Below, in pieces: positions 61,489-64,000 of a DNA stretch of 64,000 bases. The notes below the pieces were generated by a model, which did no database searches, had not been told where the DNA came from, and saw only the letters and a program-made list of their open reading frames with translations. The position numbers were made by a program, and so were the translations under genes. Source of the DNA: Nocardia terrae (lineage in GTDB: Bacteria; Actinomycetota; Actinomycetes; Mycobacteriales; Mycobacteriaceae); the NCBI RefSeq assembly GCF_009760405.1, contig NZ_WRPP01000001.1, forward strand, positions 1,612,001-1,676,000, read 5' to 3'. Position 1 is the first letter of the stretch; each line of letters starts with the position of its first letter.

Positions 61489-62136
61489 ATGAACGAATCC
61501 CGCCCCGCCCTCGCTGCTGCCGTTCCGGCGTCGATCTGGGCCTGCGGCCCCGCCGACTTCCCCGACCCAGAGCAACTGTGGCCGACCGCAATACTGCGCC
61601 GCGCAGTCACCGAATTCAGCCGCCACAACGCGCGAGTGCAGCTGCTGGCCGCCGCGCGCCGCCACCAGCTCGCCGCCCGCCGCGCCGTCACCGACCTCGC
61701 CGGCATCGGCCGCGAGGTCACCACGGCCACCATGGACTTGCCGGCCGCCCGCGGCGAGGCCGACCTCGTCATCGCCAGCCTGCTCCCCGACCCCGCACAC
61801 CCCTACAGTCCCGACACCTTCACTCACCTCGCCTTCGCCGCCGCCGACCAGCTGCGCGGCGGCGGGATCCTGGCCGTGCTCACCCGCTGCACGCACACCC
61901 CCGCCGGAATCCTCGACGACCCGACCGGCCCGGTCGTGAGCGCCGCGCAAGCCGCCGACCTGCTCTACCTCGCCCACGTCGTGGCCGCCCCCATCCGCGA
62001 CGACGCCATCGCCACACCCGAGCGTGCCGAACACGGCGAGCGCGAACCCCGCCACGCGGTGGTCCACACCGACCTGACCGTCTTCCTGCGGCCCGACGAC
62101 CAGCACTTGCCCGCAGCACTCGACTCCGCCGCATAA
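61489..62136 (+). CDS. Methyltransferase-like protein lacking SAM motif I
   Basis: The 215-residue protein begins MNESRPALAAAVPASIWACG, which resembles the start of the next gene (SVWATGQ). It contains GEADLVIASLLPD in the place of a catalytic TSPPY motif, then AADQLRGGGILAVLTRCTH like the strand before motif VIII. The glycine-rich SAM loop is not seen. It may be a degenerate partner of the following methyltransferase, 30 bp downstream. Confidence 0.6.
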   Translation: MNESRPALAAAVPASIWACGPADFPDPEQLWPTAILRRAVTEFSRHNARVQLLAAARRHQLAARRAVTDLAGIGREVTTATMDLPAARGEADLVIASLLPDPAHPYSPDTFTHLAFAAADQLRGGGILAVLTRCTHTPAGILDDPTGPVVSAAQAADLLYLAHVVAAPIRDDAIATPERAEHGEREPRHAVVHTDLTVFLRPDDQHLPAALDSAA

Positions 62137-62166
62137 CCCGCCAGCCACCCGCTCGGAAGGATCGCC

Positions 62167-63045
62167 ATGAACGCACTCCCCATCCCCGCGTCCGGCCCCG
62201 AACCCGCCCTGCCGGTATCGGTGTGGGCCACCGGACAACACGCCCCCGCCACACAACGACGGGGCCGCTACCACCCCGACGGCACCGCCCACCCCGCCAA
62301 AATGCTGCCCGCCGTCGCGGCCCACGCCATCACCCACTACACCCAGCCCGGCGACCTGGTCATGGACCCGATGTGCGGCACCGGCACCACCCTCGTCGAA
62401 GCCCTGCACCTCGGCCGCCGCGCACTCGGCTGCGAATACGAAGCCCGCTGGGCGGCCATCGCCCGCACCAACATCGACCTCGCCCGCACCGCCGGATGCG
62501 ACCAGAGCGCCACCGTGTACTCCGGCGACGCCCGCCGCCTCGATGCCGTCCTTCCGGCCGAGCACCTCGGCATGGTGGATCTGGTGATCACATCCCCGCC
62601 CTACGGCGATTCCACCCACGGCCATGTCAAGACCAAACCCGGTGAAGGCGTGCAGAAGCGCAACCACCGCTACGGCCCTGTGCTCGACCGCGGGCAACTC
62701 GCCAACGTCGGCCTAGGGAGACTGCTGTCGGGATTCACGCGCATCCTCGCCGCCAGCGCGGCCTACGTGCGCCCCGGCGGGCACATCGTCATCACCGCCC
62801 GCCCGTGGCGGCAGCACACCGAGTTGATCGATCTGCCCGCGCACATCATCACCTGCGCCACGTTGGCGGGGCTCGAACCGATCGAGCGCTGCGTCGCGCT
62901 GCTTGGGCGCCTGGCTGATGGCGAGTTCATCGCGCGCTCGAGCGTTTTCCAACGCGATTTCGTGGTCAAGAAGCGCCAGGCGGGCCTTCCTACCCACCTC
63001 ATCACGCATGAAGACGTCTTGGTGCTCCGCAAAACGATCGGCTGA
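62167..63045 (+). CDS. DNA N4/N6-type methyltransferase
   Basis: The 292-residue protein has motif I VMDPMCGTGTTLVEALHLG, motif II region ALGCEYEARW and the catalytic motif IV DLVITSPPYGD, in the order I then IV, with a target-binding stretch after it. SPPY is typical of amino-methyltransferases for cytosine N4 or adenine N6. CGGAAGG precedes the ATG. No restriction enzyme lies next to it, so it is probably an orphan that protects element DNA. Confidence 0.85.
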   Translation: MNALPIPASGPEPALPVSVWATGQHAPATQRRGRYHPDGTAHPAKMLPAVAAHAITHYTQPGDLVMDPMCGTGTTLVEALHLGRRALGCEYEARWAAIARTNIDLARTAGCDQSATVYSGDARRLDAVLPAEHLGMVDLVITSPPYGDSTHGHVKTKPGEGVQKRNHRYGPVLDRGQLANVGLGRLLSGFTRILAASAAYVRPGGHIVITARPWRQHTELIDLPAHIITCATLAGLEPIERCVALLGRLADGEFIARSSVFQRDFVVKKRQAGLPTHLITHEDVLVLRKTIG

Positions 63046-63054
63046 AATCAGGCC

Positions 63055-63118
63055 GGGCACAGTTCATTTCGGCTGTGCCCGACTCGTTCGCCCCCGGCAT
63101 GCATGGCAGGCCGGGGGC
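63055..63118 (+). terminator. Two hairpins after the methyltransferase gene
   Basis: GGGCACAG/CTGTGCCC (63055-63062 with 63073-63080) and GCCCCCGGC/GCCGGGGGC (63090-63098 with 63110-63118) follow the stop codon directly. The spacer to 63,411 otherwise holds a run of nine C at about 63,330 and no supported gene. Confidence 0.75.
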
Positions 63119-63411
63119 AGTACATGCCCGGCATCGGTGCGGGTAGTACCCCGGGTGCGCTATCGCACGGCGATGACACGGGTTCGCCGTTTCCCAGCAA
63201 CGATTACGTGCTGGCCTGCGGGCAGATGAGCGCTGTTCGGGACAACGACCACCTCGATCTCCGGTCGGGCGGTCGCGCGGGTGAGCGCGGCTACCGCCTG
63301 CGCGTCATCGTGGGAGGCGAGATAAGTTCCCCCCCCCAACTGGCGGAGTCGGATATCTAGTGCACCGGAATAGCTGGCCTGTTTCGTTATTCAGTACTGC
63401 TAGACGGCTTG

Positions 63412-64000
63412 CTAGCCCCAGAGAGCGGCCATGGCATCGTCCACGCCAGCCGCAGGGCGACCATGCTGCGCGCCGAGATCGGCCGCGCGCGCCACTAGCT
63501 GCTCGTTGGTCGGGCGTTCTTGTCCGGCGTAATCCTCGAGACCGACTCGGACATGTCCACCCGCCCGCAGGGCTGCCTCGGCCAACCCTGACCCGAGTAC
63601 GTCTCCTTGCGGTACCCCGACCATCCAGGGAAGTCCCGTGCCGCTGATCATTTCGACATAGGCGTTCAGACTGGCCTGTGTCGGCGGCAAGCCGAAAAGT
63701 GCCGACGGACCGCCGAAATACAATTGGATCTTCGTCCGCTTCGGCAGTCGACCCGCGTTGTGGTGCGCGAGGGTGAGCATGAGGAAACCGGGCTCGAAGA
63801 TCGATACATGCAATGGTAGGTCGACCTCACGGCACCACTGGAACACGTGATCGACGTCGGCGGCAGAGTTGCCGAAGACGGGCACGGCCGTCGGTCCGTC
63901 GGGACCATCGAACGCCAGTGACAGACAGCCTGCATCGGCAGTGGCCATGGTCAGTGCGCCGCGCTGATGAAGTTCCACGATGTGCGAGAAGCGATCGGTA
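63412..64000 (-). CDS. BKACE (DUF849) beta-keto acid cleavage enzyme, C-terminal part
   Basis: The frame is open to the right edge, so the N-terminus is outside. The visible 196 residues have the DUF849 pattern: SLAFDGPDGPTAVPVFGNSA, CREVDLPLHVSIFEPGFL, GLPWMVGVPQGDVL and ALRAGGHVRVGLEDY. The TIM-barrel enzymes condense a beta-keto acid with acetyl-CoA. Two metal-binding His residues of the family lie in the missing part. This looks like ordinary metabolism. Confidence 0.82.
   Translation of the reverse strand, partial: TDRFSHIVELHQRGALTMATADAGCLSLAFDGPDGPTAVPVFGNSAADVDHVFQWCREVDLPLHVSIFEPGFLMLTLAHHNAGRLPKRTKIQLYFGGPSALFGLPPTQASLNAYVEMISGTGLPWMVGVPQGDVLGSGLAEAALRAGGHVRVGLEDYAGQERPTNEQLVARAADLGAQHGRPAAGVDDAMAALWG

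Larger units (their letters stand above)
18033..63360. mobile_element. Composite mobile region: integrase/xis island, cassette-like array and conjugative module (right end not defined)
   Basis: The integrase and excisionase at the left edge, recombinase and IS110 in the middle and a type IV secretion operon at the right indicate an integrative conjugative element or several stacked islands. No matching attachment-site repeat was found at the right, so the end is set only by the change to a metabolic gene (BKACE) after 63,411. The whole may not be one unit. Confidence 0.45.

Noticed and set aside
63103..63360. Plus-strand 85-codon frame after the methyltransferase
   Set aside because: Starts inside a terminator hairpin and crosses a homopolymer of C; no recognisable features.

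Overview
The window is high-GC actinobacterial DNA, most like Nocardia or another mycolic-acid-forming relative. The signs are a mycobacterial-type SigB, a neighbouring DUF3099/DUF3039 pair, an AtpE almost identical in pattern to the mycobacterial c subunit, a cutinase-family esterase, an Rv3651-like protein and a type IV secretion system with a PrgI-fused VirB4. No rRNA, tRNA or CRISPR array is visible.

Region 1 (1-18,032) looks chromosomal. It holds several regulator/enzyme pairs: TetR with a drug-efflux MFS, AraC with an NmrA-type reductase, and HxlR with an SDR. Then come sigB, with an ECF-type promoter in front, a methyltransferase, and a DUF485-actP acetate-uptake operon with a Crp/GlxR-like site. 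Next is an F0 ATP synthase cluster (atpI-like, a, c, b, b'). It stops where the delta half of the fused b-delta subunit and all F1 genes would be expected. A 3.6-kb segment (glyoxalase-like protein, DJ-1/AraC regulator, MFS) follows, bounded by similar inverted repeats, and then DUF3099 and DUF3039.

Region 2 (18,033-about 31,000) starts with an integrase and excisionase; the integrase stop codon abuts the DUF3039 stop codon. A second, frameshifted XerC-like recombinase points away from a roughly 9-kb run of small unrelated orphan genes. These include an IS110 element, a HicB-like protein, a response regulator, a secreted peptide and a 43-codon ORF. Two families of short hairpin-forming repeats lie between them, and a pair of 58-bp direct repeats lies at either end. 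The layout resembles a gene-cassette array served by a tyrosine recombinase.

Region 3 (31,000-36,000) carries accessory genes: an Rv3651-like protein and an operon of a DNA-binding-like protein, a SnoaL-fold protein and an NCS1 purine/cytosine permease.

Region 4 (36,287-63,045) is a conjugative module. Two membrane proteins and a ParA-BTAD fusion precede an 889-bp noncoding stretch rich in palindromes. A rightward operon follows, with a MoxR-type AAA+ ATPase, a von Willebrand A protein carrying an HExxH motif, and several small proteins including a lone RAMA-like domain; it ends at a 22-bp-stem hairpin. A leftward operon encodes pilin, VirB6-like, VirB4, VirD4-like coupling protein, replication-relaxation protein, a transglycosylase/NlpC-P60 enzyme, a winged-helix protein and a cutinase-like esterase. 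Together these look like a conjugation machine equipped to open both peptidoglycan and the mycolate envelope. No relaxase is recognised. Divergent methyltransferase genes start beyond helically phased repeats. The right edge (from 63,412) is a partial DUF849/BKACE gene, possibly back in the chromosome.
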